Source: Caulobacter sp. (GTDB lineage: Bacteria > Pseudomonadota > Alphaproteobacteria > Caulobacterales > Caulobacteraceae). From it: a DNA stretch of 34,701 nucleotides. This document shows, piece after piece, positions 8,326-17,937 of the stretch. How positions within the stretch are numbered: position 1 is the first letter of the stretch; each line of letters begins with the position of its first letter. The position numbers were made by a program, and so were the translations under genes. The notes under the pieces are model-generated. The model did not search any database. It was not told the origin of the DNA and saw only the letters and a list, made by a program, of their open reading frames with translations. The DNA lies in the NCBI GenBank assembly GCA_019636175.1, contig JAHBYC010000030.1:1-34701 (forward strand). Reading direction: 5' to 3'.

Positions 8326-9051
8326 ATGACAGATCTGCGATACAAGAAGGTCCTGCTGAAGGTCTCTGGCGAGGTGCTGATGGGCGAGACCGCCTTCGGC
8401 ATCGACATGCCGACCGTCGAGGCGGTGGCCCAGGACATCAAGCAGGTGGTCGAAGCCGGCGTCGAACTGAGCCTGGTGATCGGCGGCGGAAACATCTTTC
8501 GCGGCATGGCCGGCGCGGCCAAAGGCATGGAGCGGGCCAGCGCCGACTACATGGGCATGCTGGCCACGGTGATGAACGCCCTGGCCATGCAGGACGCCCT
8601 GGAACGCATCGGCGTCCAGACCCGGGTGCAGTCGGCCATCCCCATGCCGACCGTCTGCGAGCCTCTGATCCGTCGCCGCGCGCAACGGCATCTGGAGAAG
8701 GGCAGGGTGGTGATCTTCGCCGCCGGCACCGGCAACCCCTTCTTCACCACCGACAGCGGGGCGGCCCTGCGGGCGGCGGAAATGAACTGCGACGCCCTGT
8801 TCAAGGGCACCAGCGTCGACGGCGTCTACACGGCCGATCCGAAGAAGGACAAGGCGGCGACCCGCTTCGACAGCCTCAGCTACCTGGATGTGCTGTCCAA
8901 GGATCTGAAGGTCATGGACGCCTCGGCCATCAGCCTGATGCGCGAGAACGGCATTCCCATCGTGGTGTTTTCCATCCGCGAGCGGGGCAATCTGTTGAAG
9001 GTGTTGCACGGCGAGGGCACCCACACCGTCATCACCGAAAAGCCGGAGTAA
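8326..9051 (+). CDS. pyrH: UMP kinase
   Basis: This amino-acid-kinase family enzyme phosphorylates UMP to UDP with ATP, feeding UTP, CTP and UDP-sugar synthesis, including the UDP-GlcNAc used for lipid A and peptidoglycan. It is 241 aa, the normal bacterial length. Motifs include [13 protein letters not shown] at the N-terminus, [10 protein letters not shown] in the nucleotide/UMP-binding region, [22 protein letters not shown], and [19 protein letters not shown]-type ribosome binding site lies about 8 nt before ATG 8326. It sits between the tsf terminator and frr, the usual bacterial order. Confidence 0.97.
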   Translation: MTDLRYKKVLLKVSGEVLMGETAFGIDMPTVEAVAQDIKQVVEAGVELSLVIGGGNIFRGMAGAAKGMERASADYMGMLATVMNALAMQDALERIGVQTRVQSAIPMPTVCEPLIRRRAQRHLEKGRVVIFAAGTGNPFFTTDSGAALRAAEMNCDALFKGTSVDGVYTADPKKDKAATRFDSLSYLDVLSKDLKVMDASAISLMRENGIPIVVFSIRERGNLLKVLHGEGTHTVITEKPE

Positions 9052-9092
9052 CCCGGGCTCCTTGCCCGACACGACGAAAACCGCGCCGCGTC

Positions 9093-9122
9093 TTGACGGA
9101 TTTTGAATGTCCGCCGGTTAGA
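9093..9122 (+). promoter_or_regulatory. Candidate promoter for frr and the downstream envelope genes
   Basis: TTGACGG starts at 9093 and GTTAGA lies at 9117-9122 (18-bp spacer), close to the Caulobacter housekeeping consensus TTGACGS...GCTANAWC. It is in the 103-bp pyrH-frr gap and would start transcription about 25 nt before frr. Confidence 0.5.
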
Positions 9123-9154
9123 AGAGACGCCGCGCCGATGGGAGAAGAATGACC

Positions 9155-9721
9155 ATGGCCAGTGGTGAGAAGCCGGCGATCGCCAGTTACCGGAGCCGGA
9201 TGGACAAGGCCGTCGCGGCCCTGAAGGACGAGTTCGGATCGCTGCGCACCGGCCGGGCCTCCGCCAGCCTGCTCGACCAGGTGATGGTCGAGGCCTACGG
9301 CTCGACGGTGCCGCTCAACCAGGTCGGATCGGTCAGCGTTCCCGAGCCCCGGTCGATCAGCGTCAGCGTCTGGGACAAGGGCGTCGTGGTCTCGGTGGAA
9401 AAGGCCATCCGCTCGGCCGGGCTGGGCCTCAATCCGGTGGTCGAGGGGACCAACCTGCGCATCCCGATCCCGCCGCTGACCGAGGACCGCCGCAAGGACC
9501 TGGCCAAGATCGCCGGCAAGTACGCCGAACAGCAGAAGATCGCCGTGCGCAACGTGCGCCGCGACGCCATGGACGACATCAAGAAGGCCGAAAAGGACTC
9601 GGTGATCACCGAGGACGAGCAGAAGAAGCTGGAAACCGAGGTCCAGAAGATCACCGACGAGCATGTCGCGCGGATCGACGAGGCCTTGAAAACCAAAGAG
9701 CAAGAGATCATGCAGGTCTGA
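9155..9721 (+). CDS. frr: Ribosome recycling factor
   Basis: RRF splits post-termination ribosomes together with EF-G. The 188-aa protein matches the family length of about 185 residues. It has the typical three-helix-bundle and beta domain signatures: [34 protein letters not shown], and [30 protein letters not shown], here cited only as landmarks. ATG 9155 (MASGEK) fits the family N-terminus and lies 7 nt after GGGAGAAG (9140-9147). An in-frame ATG at 9149 would add two residues and cannot be excluded. It stands at the head of a run of closely packed genes from uppS to lpxB. Confidence 0.96.
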   Translation: MASGEKPAIASYRSRMDKAVAALKDEFGSLRTGRASASLLDQVMVEAYGSTVPLNQVGSVSVPEPRSISVSVWDKGVVVSVEKAIRSAGLGLNPVVEGTNLRIPIPPLTEDRRKDLAKIAGKYAEQQKIAVRNVRRDAMDDIKKAEKDSVITEDEQKKLETEVQKITDEHVARIDEALKTKEQEIMQV

Positions 9722-9802
9722 CCGTCCGGGTCAGGCCACCAGACGTCCGGACAGACCGCGCCCGATCGCATCGGGCCACAAGAGATTGGGAACCTTAGGC
9801 GA

Positions 9803-10585
9803 ATGCCCCCCAAGGATGGCGTGCAGCAGCGGGCGGAAGGCCCCACCCCGGTCGGCGACGCCGCCGAGGGCCTGCATGTGGCCATCATCATGGACGGCAA
9901 CGGCCGCTGGGCCAAACGCCGGGGCCTGCCGCGAACCCTGGGTCATCGCGAGGGGGTCAAGGCGCTCAAGCGCACCGTCGAGGCGGCGCCGAAGATCGGG
10001 GTCTCGACCCTGACGGTGTTCGGCTTCTCGACGGAAAACTGGCGCCGGCCGATGGCCGAGGTCAGCGAACTGATGAACCTGCTCAAGGCCTACGTCGAAA
10101 GCGACCTGGCCCGGCTGGAGCGGGAAGGGGTGCGGGTCACCATCCTGGGACGGCGGACCGGCCTCAAGCCCGACATCCTGGAGATCATCGAACGGGCCGA
10201 GCGCCGCACGGCCCACAACAGCCGGTTCCGGCTGCAGGTGGCGTTCAACTACGGCGGACAGGCGGACCTGGTCGACGCCGCGCGCAAGTTCGCCGAGGCC
10301 GTGGCGCGGGGCGAGGCCGATCCCGCCGATCTCGACGAGACCCTGTTCGAATCCCATCTGTCCACGGCCGGCGTTCCGGCGCCGGACCTCATTGTCCGCA
10401 CAAGCGGCGAGCGTCGCATTTCCAACTTCCTGCTGTGGGAATGCGCCTATGCCGAACTGGTGTTCCAGGACGTCTACTGGCCTGACTACGGCCCCGAGCA
10501 TCTGGCCGCGGCCGTCGATGAGTTCCGGTCGCGTGAGCGTCGCTATGGCGGAGTGACTGCCGATGACGTCCTCGCCGCCGGCTAG
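9803..10585 (+). CDS. uppS: Isoprenyl (undecaprenyl) diphosphate synthase
   Basis: This cis-prenyltransferase condenses isopentenyl-PP units onto farnesyl-PP to make the C55 lipid carrier for peptidoglycan and O-antigen. It is 260 aa with the catalytic Asp31 in IIMDGNGRWAKRRG, followed by GHREGVK, FGFSTENW and the C-terminal signature TSGERRISNFLLWE. About 20 extra N-terminal residues precede the core, so the true start could be slightly internal; ATG 9803 has a weak AGGCGA site. The 81-bp gap from frr includes a small 7-bp hairpin (9760-9776). The 3' end overlaps cdsA by 23 bp, indicating translational coupling. Confidence 0.95.
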   Translation: MPPKDGVQQRAEGPTPVGDAAEGLHVAIIMDGNGRWAKRRGLPRTLGHREGVKALKRTVEAAPKIGVSTLTVFGFSTENWRRPMAEVSELMNLLKAYVESDLARLEREGVRVTILGRRTGLKPDILEIIERAERRTAHNSRFRLQVAFNYGGQADLVDAARKFAEAVARGEADPADLDETLFESHLSTAGVPAPDLIVRTSGERRISNFLLWECAYAELVFQDVYWPDYGPEHLAAAVDEFRSRERRYGGVTADDVLAAG

Positions 10586-11441
10586 GCGCTTTGACTGGAA
10601 AAACCTCCGCATCCGTCTGATCTCGGCCTTCGCGATCATTCCGGCGGTGGCCGCCGCCGTGTGGCTGGGCGGATGGACCTATACGGCCCTGATCTGCGTG
10701 GTCGCCGCGCTTCTGGCCCGCGAGTGGGGGCGTCTGGTCGCGCCCTCGGCGCCGATCCGTGTCGGGGTGACCATCGGCCTGTCCTGTATCGCGGTGATCA
10801 TCGCCGCCCATCTGGCGACCCTGGCCGCCGAGGGCGACTGGACCAACGCCCGGACCTACTGGCTGGCCAGCTGGGGCCTCGTGGTCGTCGGCGCCGCTTT
10901 GTCGGCCGTCGTCGCCCGTGGGCTGACCGCCAAGGCGCCGGACGCGGCCTACGGGGTGATCTATATCGCCCCCGCCGGCATCGCCATGGTCTGGCTGCGC
11001 GACATGCCCGAAGGGGCGCCCTGGACGGTCTATCTGTTCGCGGTCACCTGGTGGACCGACATAATGGCCTTCTTCGTCGGCAGCGCCTTCAAGGGCCCCA
11101 AGCTGTGGCCGGCCTTCTCGCCGAACAAGACCTGGAGCGGCTTCTTCGGCGGCCTTGGCGGAGCCATCCTGACCGGTGTGATCGTGCTGCTCATTTCCCG
11201 GCTCTTCGGCCACGGCTTCATCGGCCTGCCCGGGGCCATGCTGGTCGGCCTGCTGACCGGACTGGCGACGATGGGCGGTGATCTGTGGGAATCGATGCTG
11301 AAGCGTCGCTTCGGCGTGAAGGACACCGGCGGCATCATTCCGGGGCACGGCGGCATGCTCGACCGGGTCGATGGCCTGATGTTCGCGGTGATGGTCGTCG
11401 CCGGGGCCCGGCTGGTGCAGCATTGGGGATGGGGAATTTGA
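10563..11441 (+). CDS. cdsA: Phosphatidate cytidylyltransferase (CDP-diacylglycerol synthase)
   Basis: This polytopic inner-membrane enzyme turns phosphatidic acid and CTP into CDP-diacylglycerol, the precursor of all phospholipids. It is 292 aa with about seven or eight hydrophobic segments. The C-terminal family signature is present: [25 protein letters not shown]-type residues near the end (KDTGG, PGHGG, DRVDG). ATG 10563 overlaps the uppS end in another frame, and the cdsA stop lies just inside the dxr start, so uppS-cdsA-dxr form an overlapping chain linking lipid carrier, phospholipid and isoprenoid supply. Confidence 0.95.
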   Translation: MTSSPPARRFDWKNLRIRLISAFAIIPAVAAAVWLGGWTYTALICVVAALLAREWGRLVAPSAPIRVGVTIGLSCIAVIIAAHLATLAAEGDWTNARTYWLASWGLVVVGAALSAVVARGLTAKAPDAAYGVIYIAPAGIAMVWLRDMPEGAPWTVYLFAVTWWTDIMAFFVGSAFKGPKLWPAFSPNKTWSGFFGGLGGAILTGVIVLLISRLFGHGFIGLPGAMLVGLLTGLATMGGDLWESMLKRRFGVKDTGGIIPGHGGMLDRVDGLMFAVMVVAGARLVQHWGWGI

Positions 11442-12637
11442 CCCGCCGCGTCACCATTCTTGGCTCCACGGGCTCCATCGGGGTCTCGACCTTGAGTCTC
11501 TTCGAGGAGTCCGGCGCCGAGATCGAGGTCGTCGCCCTCACCGCCGGTCGCAATGTCGAGAAACTGGCCGAGCAGGCGCTGCGCTGGCGGCCGCGCCTGG
11601 TGGTGATCCAGGACGAGACCGGCCTGCCCGCCCTGCGAGAGCGGCTTGCGGGCAGCGGGATCGAGATCGCCGGGGGGACCGCCGCGGTGACCGCCGCCGC
11701 GCAGATGGACGCCGACTGGGTGATGTCGGCCATCGTCGGCGCCGCGGGCCTGGCCCCGACCCTGGCGGCCGCCCGGCGCGGCGCGGTGGTGGCGCTGGCC
11801 AACAAGGAGAGCCTGGTCTGCTGCGGCCCCAGCCTGCTGGAAATCGCCCGGCAGGCCGGCGGCGTGGTGATTCCGGTCGATTCCGAACATTCGGCCATCT
11901 TCCAGGTGTTGCAGCAGCCCTGCCTCGACAAGGTCTCGCGCCTGATCCTGACCGCCTCCGGCGGCCCGTTCCGCACCTGGGATCAGGCGGCCATGCGGGC
12001 GGCGACGCGGGAACAGGCCGTGGCCCATCCCAACTGGTCCATGGGCGCCAAGATTTCCATCGACTCCGCCACCATGATGAACAAGGGGCTGGAGATGGTG
12101 GAGGCCTCCTATCTGTTCGCCATGGAGGAGAACCAGATCGACGTTCTGGTCCATCCGCAGTCCATCATCCATTCCATGGTGGAATACGCCGACGGTTCGA
12201 CCCTGGCCCAGCTGGGGCCGCCCGACATGCGGGCGCCGATCGCCTGCGCCTACGCCTGGCCCGACCGCCTGGCATGGCCGGCGCCGAAGCTGGATCTGGC
12301 GTCCATCGGCCAACTGACCTTCGAGGCTCCCGATGTGCAGCGGTTCCCCGCCATCGACATCGCCCGCCAGGCCCTGCGCGCCGGCGGCCGCGCCCCGGCG
12401 GCGATGAACGCGGCCAATGAAGTGGCGGTTGGCGCTTTCCTTGACCGGCGGATCGGCTTTCTCGATATTGCCGGGGCCGTTCAGGGCTCCCTCGACCGCC
12501 TCAATGGCGGTTGGGACCTGAAGGGGGAGCCGGGGGGCGACGAACTGGAGGCAGCCATGATGATCGACGCCAGCGCCCGACGCGTGGCCGCCGAAGTCGT
12601 GGAACGGCTTGCCGCCGCTCACAGCGGACAAGGCTGA
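11429..12637 (+). CDS. dxr: 1-deoxy-D-xylulose 5-phosphate reductoisomerase
   Basis: This is the second enzyme of the MEP pathway: it rearranges and reduces DXP to MEP with NADPH, the committed step to IPP and thus to the UppS substrate encoded nearby. From ATG 11429 ([12 protein letters not shown]) it has 402 aa. The NADPH-binding loop [13 protein letters not shown] is at the N-terminus; [21 protein letters not shown] and LTASGGPFR mark the catalytic domain, and [11 protein letters not shown] the C-terminal helical part. The frame is open upstream, but that part lies in cdsA. ATG 11429 overlaps the end of cdsA by 13 bp; a TTG at 11438 (TTGA overlap) is an alternative start. Confidence 0.96.
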   Translation: MGNLTRRVTILGSTGSIGVSTLSLFEESGAEIEVVALTAGRNVEKLAEQALRWRPRLVVIQDETGLPALRERLAGSGIEIAGGTAAVTAAAQMDADWVMSAIVGAAGLAPTLAAARRGAVVALANKESLVCCGPSLLEIARQAGGVVIPVDSEHSAIFQVLQQPCLDKVSRLILTASGGPFRTWDQAAMRAATREQAVAHPNWSMGAKISIDSATMMNKGLEMVEASYLFAMEENQIDVLVHPQSIIHSMVEYADGSTLAQLGPPDMRAPIACAYAWPDRLAWPAPKLDLASIGQLTFEAPDVQRFPAIDIARQALRAGGRAPAAMNAANEVAVGAFLDRRIGFLDIAGAVQGSLDRLNGGWDLKGEPGGDELEAAMMIDASARRVAAEVVERLAAAHSGQG

Positions 12638-12640
12638 TCC

Positions 12641-13855
12641 ATGACCTCCGTACTCCAGTCCATCTTCATCAACATCGTCCCGTTCCTGTTCGTGCTGGGA
12701 CTGGTGGTGGTGATTCACGAGCTCGGACATTTCTGGGCGGCCAAGGCCTTCGGCACCGCCATCGACCAGTTCTCCATCGGCTTTGGCCGCTCGCTGGTCC
12801 ACTGGCGCGACCGCAGCGGGGTGCAGTGGCGGATCGGCTGGCTGCCCCTGGGCGGCTATGTCCGCTTCTCCGGCGACGAGAACGCCGCCAGCGTTCCTGA
12901 CCAGAATGACCTCGACAGCATGCGGGCCAGCATTGTCGAGCGGGAAGGGCCAGGCGCCGAGCGCCGCTACTTCCAGTTCAAGCCGGTGTGGCAGAGAGCC
13001 ATCGTCACCGCGGCGGGACCCGCGGCCAACTTCATCCTCGCCATCGTGCTGTTCGCCGGCTTTCTGGCCTTCTTCGGCGAGCCGGTGCTGCCCGCCCGGG
13101 TGACGCTGGTCCAGCCGGGCACGCCGGCCGAACGGGCTGGCCTGCTGGCCGGGGATGTGATCGAGAAGGCCGACAACAAGACCATCAAGGGCTGGGGCGA
13201 TCTGGAACGCTACATCCAGATGCGAGCCAATACCCCGATCACCTTCCAGGTCCGCCGGGGCGACAGCGAGGTGAGCCTGGTGGCGACGCCCGTTCCCGAC
13301 ATGCTGGACAGCCAGATCGCCGGCAAGGTCATGGTCGGCAAGCTGGGCATCGCCAGCCCGCCGCGCTCCGAATACCGGGTGGTCCGCTACAATCCGTTGG
13401 CGGCGCTGGCCGGCGGGGTCGAGCGGACCTGGGACACCCTGGCCACCTCGATCTTCTACATCGGGCGAATCATCACCGGGAACGCGCCGGCCGACCAGAT
13501 CGGCAGCGTGGTCGGGATCGCCAACACCTCCGGCAAGGTCGCCGAACTGGGCGCCCAGGGCGCCAGCAGCCCTCTGGAAGTGGTCGGCGGCAGCACCCTG
13601 GCCCTGCTGGAACTGGCGGCGGTGATCTCGGTCAGCCTTGGTTTCATGAACCTGCTGCCCCTGCCGGTTCTGGACGGCGGGCACCTGGCCTTCTACGCCT
13701 ATGAAGCCGTGGCCCGCAGGCCACTTCCGGCGCGCATACAGGCCATTGGTTATCGCCTTGGTCTTGCCTTGCTCGTCGGTTTCATGTTGTTCGCCACCTG
13801 GAACGACCTCCAGCGGCTGCGCGTGTTCAATTTCCTGGGCGGCCTCTTCTCGTGA
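12641..13855 (+). CDS. rseP: Site-2 intramembrane zinc protease RseP (MmpA)
   Basis: This M50 protease cleaves substrates within the membrane. The E. coli homologue RseP cuts anti-sigma factor RseA and remnant signal peptides; the Caulobacter homologue MmpA degrades the polarity factor PodJ. The 404-aa protein has the zinc motif HELGH at residues 26-30 in the first membrane segment. A PDZ domain follows (about 115-200, with GTPAERAGLLAGDVI), and the third zinc ligand is in the C-terminal membrane segment PLPVLDGGH. The four-base gap from dxr and the GTGA overlap with bamA place it in the conserved dxr-rseP-bamA order, tying membrane stress proteolysis to outer-membrane assembly. Confidence 0.96.
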   Translation: MTSVLQSIFINIVPFLFVLGLVVVIHELGHFWAAKAFGTAIDQFSIGFGRSLVHWRDRSGVQWRIGWLPLGGYVRFSGDENAASVPDQNDLDSMRASIVEREGPGAERRYFQFKPVWQRAIVTAAGPAANFILAIVLFAGFLAFFGEPVLPARVTLVQPGTPAERAGLLAGDVIEKADNKTIKGWGDLERYIQMRANTPITFQVRRGDSEVSLVATPVPDMLDSQIAGKVMVGKLGIASPPRSEYRVVRYNPLAALAGGVERTWDTLATSIFYIGRIITGNAPADQIGSVVGIANTSGKVAELGAQGASSPLEVVGGSTLALLELAAVISVSLGFMNLLPLPVLDGGHLAFYAYEAVARRPLPARIQAIGYRLGLALLVGFMLFATWNDLQRLRVFNFLGGLFS

Positions 13856-16233
13856 GCCCGTTCTTATCCTCGATGGCAGACCTCATGATGCATCCTCGCC
13901 ACCGCGGCGCCGCCTTCCTCTCCGGTATCGCAATCCTGCTCGGAACCACGGCGTTGATGACGCCCGCGGCGGCGTTCGCCCAGACCCAGTCTGGCGTGGT
14001 GCAGCGCATTGTGGTGGTGGGCAACGAGCGGATCGAGGCCTCGACGATCGCCTCCTACATTCCGATTCAGCCCGGCGAGACCGTCGACGCGGCGCGAATC
14101 GACCTGGCGCTGAAGACACTGTTCCGCACCGAGCTGTTCGCCGACGTGAAGATCGACCTGCAGGGCGGCGATCTGAATGTGCGGGTCGTGGAAAACCCGA
14201 TCATCAACAAGGTGGTGTTCGAGGGCAACAGTTCGATCAAGGACGACAAGATCCGCGACGAGCTGAGCATCCGTCCGCGCGGCATCTTTACCCGCGCCAA
14301 GGTTCAGTCCGACGTTCAGCGCGTGATCGAGCTGTACCGTCGCTCGGGCCGGATTTCGGCGACCGTGACCCCCAAGGTCGTGGAGCTGCCGCAAAAGCGC
14401 GTCGACCTGATCTTCGAGATCAACGAGGGCCCCAAGAGCGGCGTCCTCGACATCAACTTCCTCGGCAACGAGCAGTTCTCCGACGGCGACCTCAGCGACG
14501 TGATCGTCACCAAGGAGAGCGCCTGGTACAAATTCCTGTCGACCAACGACAACTACGATCCCGACCGGATCGAGTACGACAAGGAACAGCTGCGCAAGTT
14601 CTACCGCAACCGCGGCTACTACGACTTCCGCGTGGTGTCGGCCGTCGCCGAGCTGGCGCCCAACCGCAACGGCTTCGCCATCACCTTCACCCTCGACGAG
14701 GGCGTGAAGTACAAGTTCGGCAAGATCTCCGTCGAGACCGAGCTGAAGAAGCTGGACGGCACGGTTCTGGAACAGCTGCTGCCGATCCGCAGCGGCGAGA
14801 TCTACCAGGACGAAAAGATCGAACAGGCCACCGACGCCCTGACCTTCGCGGCCGGCGCCGCCGGCTTCGCCTTCGTCGATGTGCGTCCGCGCTATGTGCC
14901 CAATCGCGAAACCCGGACCGTCGATGTCGTCTTCCAGGTGCGCGAGGGACCGCGCGTCTACATCGACCGCATCGACATCGTCGGCAACAACCGCACCCTC
15001 GACAAGGTGATCCGCCGCGAGATGCTGGTGGCCGAGGGCGACGCCTACAACCGCGTCTATGTCGACCGCTCGAAGTCCCAGATCCGCAACCTCGGCTTCT
15101 TCAAGGAAGTCGATATCGAGGAAGTCCAGGGCTCGGCCCCCGACCGCACCGGCCTTCGGGTCAAGGTCGAGGAGCAGCCGACCGGGGAACTGTCGTTCAG
15201 CGCCGGCTATAGCTCGGTTGACCAGCTGATCCTCGATCTGGGCATCAGCGAGCGCAACTTCCGGGGCCGGGGTCAGAACCTGCGGGCGCGGATTTCCGTC
15301 GGCTCCCTGCGCCAGCAGCTGGACTTCTCCTTCACCGAGCCGCGCTTCCTGAACCGCGACCTGCTCGGCGGGGTGGACCTCTACACCTACCGCTACAATT
15401 TCAGCCAGCAGACGGCGTTCGACACCGCCTCGACCGGCATGAACCTGCGTCTGGGCTTCCCGCTGACGCAGAATGCCTCGATGGGCCTGCGCTATGTGCT
15501 GCGCAACGACGACGTCCAGGTGGCGGACTCCCTGTGCAACTCCGGCACCGTCTCGACCACCCTCTGCGCCCAGCGCGGCTCCAACATCACCTCGTCTCTC
15601 GGCTATACCGTTCGCCTTGACCGTCGGAACGACCCGCAACGGCCGACCCGCGGCTTCTATGTCGAGCTGTCCCAGGATCTGGCCGGCGTCGGCGGCGACG
15701 TGAACTACCTGCGCAGCGAGACCGGCGGCGGCTGGTACTACGGGTTCAACAAGGACTTCATCTTCAGCGCCACCGGCAACGCCGGCTACATCGCCGGCTG
15801 GCGCGGGGACACGGTGCGGATCAACGACCGCTTCTATCGCGGCGGCAACAACTTCCGGGGCTTCGAGACGGCCGGTATCGGCCCTCGCGACACGACCTAT
15901 CAGCGCGGCGACGCGCTGGGCGGCAAGCTCTACGCCATCGGCACCATGGAACTGACCGTTCCGACCTTCCTGCCCGAGCAATACGGCATCAAAGCCGCGC
16001 TGTTCACCGACTTCGGCACCCTTGGTCTGCTGGATGATGTTGACCGTCAGAGCATCCCGGGCGTGACCGACCCGAATATCCGGGATGATCTCAGCCTGCG
16101 GGCCTCCGCGGGCCTCAGCATCTTCTGGAAATCGCCGATGGGGCCGATTCGTTTCGACTTCAGCCAAGTTTTGGCCAAAGAAGACTACGACAAGACCGAG
16201 ACGTTCCGGTTCTCCACCTCCACAAGGTTCTAA
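13852..16233 (+). CDS. bamA: Outer membrane protein assembly factor BamA
   Basis: BamA is the Omp85-family core of the complex that folds and inserts beta-barrel proteins. The 793-aa protein has a signal peptide (HPRHRGAAFL...TPAAAFAQ), then POTRA repeats over about residues 45-395 (starting VQRIVVVGNERIE), then a 16-strand barrel ending in a terminal Phe (STSTRF), the usual outer-membrane insertion signal. NFRGFE is the conserved loop-6 (V/I)RGF-type motif. The GTG at 13852 overlaps the rseP stop; in-frame ATGs at 13873, 13885 and 13888 would give a shorter, more ordinary signal peptide, so the exact start is uncertain. A large opposite-strand open frame over the gene is a shadow. Confidence 0.96.
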   Translation: MSPFLSSMADLMMHPRHRGAAFLSGIAILLGTTALMTPAAAFAQTQSGVVQRIVVVGNERIEASTIASYIPIQPGETVDAARIDLALKTLFRTELFADVKIDLQGGDLNVRVVENPIINKVVFEGNSSIKDDKIRDELSIRPRGIFTRAKVQSDVQRVIELYRRSGRISATVTPKVVELPQKRVDLIFEINEGPKSGVLDINFLGNEQFSDGDLSDVIVTKESAWYKFLSTNDNYDPDRIEYDKEQLRKFYRNRGYYDFRVVSAVAELAPNRNGFAITFTLDEGVKYKFGKISVETELKKLDGTVLEQLLPIRSGEIYQDEKIEQATDALTFAAGAAGFAFVDVRPRYVPNRETRTVDVVFQVREGPRVYIDRIDIVGNNRTLDKVIRREMLVAEGDAYNRVYVDRSKSQIRNLGFFKEVDIEEVQGSAPDRTGLRVKVEEQPTGELSFSAGYSSVDQLILDLGISERNFRGRGQNLRARISVGSLRQQLDFSFTEPRFLNRDLLGGVDLYTYRYNFSQQTAFDTASTGMNLRLGFPLTQNASMGLRYVLRNDDVQVADSLCNSGTVSTTLCAQRGSNITSSLGYTVRLDRRNDPQRPTRGFYVELSQDLAGVGGDVNYLRSETGGGWYYGFNKDFIFSATGNAGYIAGWRGDTVRINDRFYRGGNNFRGFETAGIGPRDTTYQRGDALGGKLYAIGTMELTVPTFLPEQYGIKAALFTDFGTLGLLDDVDRQSIPGVTDPNIRDDLSLRASAGLSIFWKSPMGPIRFDFSQVLAKEDYDKTETFRFSTSTRF

Positions 16234-16238
16234 GTTTC

Positions 16239-16880
16239 ATGACCATGAAGATTTTCGCGGCGCGCACCCTGGGCGCGGTCGCCGTTCTCGCCTTCGCCGG
16301 CACGGCCCTGGCCCAGACCGCTCCGGCCCGGCCGGCGGCGCCGCCGGTGACCCACGGCGCGCCGATCGCCGGCGTCTGCGTCTACGACATGGCCGCGGTC
16401 ATCACCGACTCCACCGTCGGCAAGTTCGTCACCGGTCGTCTCGAAACCATCGGCAAGACCATCAATTCCGAGCTGTCCACCGAGGAAACGGCGATCAACA
16501 ACGAGGCCAAGGCGCTTGACGCCGCTGCCCGCGCCCCGGGCGCCGACGAGGCGACGCTTCAGAAGCGCGCCATCGACCTGAAGAAGCGGGCCAAGGCGTT
16601 TGACGAGAAGGCCAACCTGCGCCAGCGCGAGTACAACGCCACCCAGCAGAAGTCGCGCCTGCGGATTCTGCAGGAAGTCGATCCGATCGTGGTCCAGGTC
16701 TACCAGCAGCGTCAGTGCTCGGTTCTGCTGAGCCGGGAATCGGTGATGCTGGTCAATCCGGCCATGGACATCACCCCCGCGGTGATCACCGGTCTCAACG
16801 GCAAGATCCAGCAGTTCACGTTTGATCGTGAACGTCTGGACCAGGCGGCGCCTGCCGCGCTACCTGTTAAGCCCAAATAA
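16239..16880 (+). CDS. skp: OmpH/Skp family periplasmic chaperone
   Basis: Skp-type chaperones hold unfolded outer-membrane proteins in the periplasm and pass them to BamA, encoded 5 bp upstream. The 213-aa precursor has a clear signal peptide (MTMKIFAARTLGAVAVLAF...ALAQ). It continues into an Ala/Pro linker, a beta element (AGVCVYDMAAVITDSTVGKFV) and a long charged helical region (about residues 70-150) expected to form the coiled-coil tentacles. It ends with a second beta element (VYQQRQCSVLLSRESVMLVNP). It is longer than E. coli Skp (161 aa), chiefly at the N- and C-terminal linkers. A strong RNA structure follows, at the lpxD start. Confidence 0.9.
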   Translation: MTMKIFAARTLGAVAVLAFAGTALAQTAPARPAAPPVTHGAPIAGVCVYDMAAVITDSTVGKFVTGRLETIGKTINSELSTEETAINNEAKALDAAARAPGADEATLQKRAIDLKKRAKAFDEKANLRQREYNATQQKSRLRILQEVDPIVVQVYQQRQCSVLLSRESVMLVNPAMDITPAVITGLNGKIQQFTFDRERLDQAAPAALPVKPK

Positions 16881-16884
16881 TCCG

Positions 16885-16938
16885 AATCCGACCCAAGTGA
16901 CCGGGGGTCGGGTTTGAGGACATCATGCCCGACCCCCG
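16885..16938 (+). promoter_or_regulatory. Competing hairpins enclosing the lpxD ribosome binding site and start codon
   Basis: CGGGGGTCGGG (16902-16912) is perfectly complementary to CCCGACCCCCG (16928-16938), codons 2-5 of lpxD. The 15-nt loop between them contains the Shine-Dalgarno GAGGA (16916-16920) and the ATG (16925-16927). The same G-rich arm can instead pair upstream: AATCCGACCC (16885-16894) with GGGTCGGGTT (16905-16914), 10 bp with one G-U. The two structures are mutually exclusive. A translational control role is inferred. Confidence 0.6.
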
Positions 16939-17932
16939 TTTCTTTCAGGCCCTGGGGCCTGTCACGCTCTCCGATCTCGCCGCCCTGACGGGCGCCCGAC
17001 TGCTGTCTGGCGACGGCGCCGCCCTGATCCATCAGGCCGCGCCCCTCAATCGCGCTGACGCCACGAGCGTTTCCTTCATCACCGATCGCAAACGCGGGTC
17101 CGAGCTGGCGGCCAGCCAGGCCGGCGCCTGCTTTATGGTCGAGGCTCTGGCCGGCGACGCCCCCGACGGCTGCGCGGTCCTGGCGACCGCTCACCCCCAG
17201 GCCGCATGGTCGATGGCGGCCAACGCCCTGCACCGGCCCTTGCTGGCGGAGGGCAATGAGGCCTGGGTGCACCCGGACGCCGAGCTTGAGGCTGGCGTTA
17301 TCGTCTCGCCGGGGGCGGTCGTGGCCCAGGGCGCGCGGATCGGCGCCGGCACGCACCTGGGGCCCGGCGCCGCGGTGGGACCGGGGGTCAGCATCGGCCG
17401 CAACTGCAGGATCGGGGCGCGGGTGGTGCTGGGCTTCGCCATGGTCGGCGACAACGTCGCCATTTCCGCCGGGGCCGTGATCGGCGAGGCCGGTTTCGGC
17501 GCGGCGGCGGGACCGACCGGCGTTGTCGATGTGCCCCAGCTGGGGCGGGTGATCATTCAGGACAACGTCACTCTCGGCGCCAACAGCTGCGTTGATCGCG
17601 GCGCCTTTGACGACACGGTCATCGGCGAGAACACCAAGATCGACAACCTGGTCCACATCGCTCACAACACCCGCGTCGGGCGCAACTGCGTCATGGCGGC
17701 CTTTGTGGGGATTTCCGGCAGCGTTACGGTGGGCGACGGAGTCGCTTTCGGCGGCCGGGCCGGCGTGGCGGATCACCAGACGATCGGCGATGGCGCGAGC
17801 GTCGGGGCGGGCGCGGGCGTCATTCGCGACATCCCGCCAGGGGCGATCTGGAGCGGCTATCCGGCCAAGCCGGTCCGTGAGTGGTTGAGGGAGACGGCAT
17901 GGGTCGCGCGTTCGGCCCACCGTAAGGGGTAA
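16925..17932 (+). CDS. lpxD: UDP-3-O-(3-hydroxyacyl)glucosamine N-acyltransferase
   Basis: LpxD catalyses the third step of lipid A synthesis: transfer of an R-3-hydroxyacyl chain from acyl-ACP to the 2-amino group of UDP-3-O-acyl-glucosamine. The 335-aa protein has the N-terminal uridine-binding domain (about 1-105) and a left-handed beta-helix of hexapeptide repeats (about 110-290). The catalytic His lies in [12 protein letters not shown], and a C-terminal helix follows. It starts the lpxD-fabZ-lpxA-lpxI-lpxB run, five bp before fabZ. The start codon and ribosome binding site sit in a hairpin loop, so translation may be regulated. Confidence 0.96.
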   Translation: MPDPRFFQALGPVTLSDLAALTGARLLSGDGAALIHQAAPLNRADATSVSFITDRKRGSELAASQAGACFMVEALAGDAPDGCAVLATAHPQAAWSMAANALHRPLLAEGNEAWVHPDAELEAGVIVSPGAVVAQGARIGAGTHLGPGAAVGPGVSIGRNCRIGARVVLGFAMVGDNVAISAGAVIGEAGFGAAAGPTGVVDVPQLGRVIIQDNVTLGANSCVDRGAFDDTVIGENTKIDNLVHIAHNTRVGRNCVMAAFVGISGSVTVGDGVAFGGRAGVADHQTIGDGASVGAGAGVIRDIPPGAIWSGYPAKPVREWLRETAWVARSAHRKG

Positions 17933-17937
17933 CGAGT

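Noticed and set aside
11030-13684. 884-codon minus-strand open frame across cdsA, dxr and rseP
   Set aside because: It spans three well-identified plus-strand genes; a GC-skew shadow with no recognisable motif.
13864-16167. 767-codon minus-strand open frame over bamA
   Set aside because: Shadow of bamA in the complementary frame; low-complexity composition.
16863-16880. CtrA-type site (TTAA-N7-TTAA) near the skp stop
   Set aside because: Only the first half matches; the second half reads TAAT and the site lies at a gene end.
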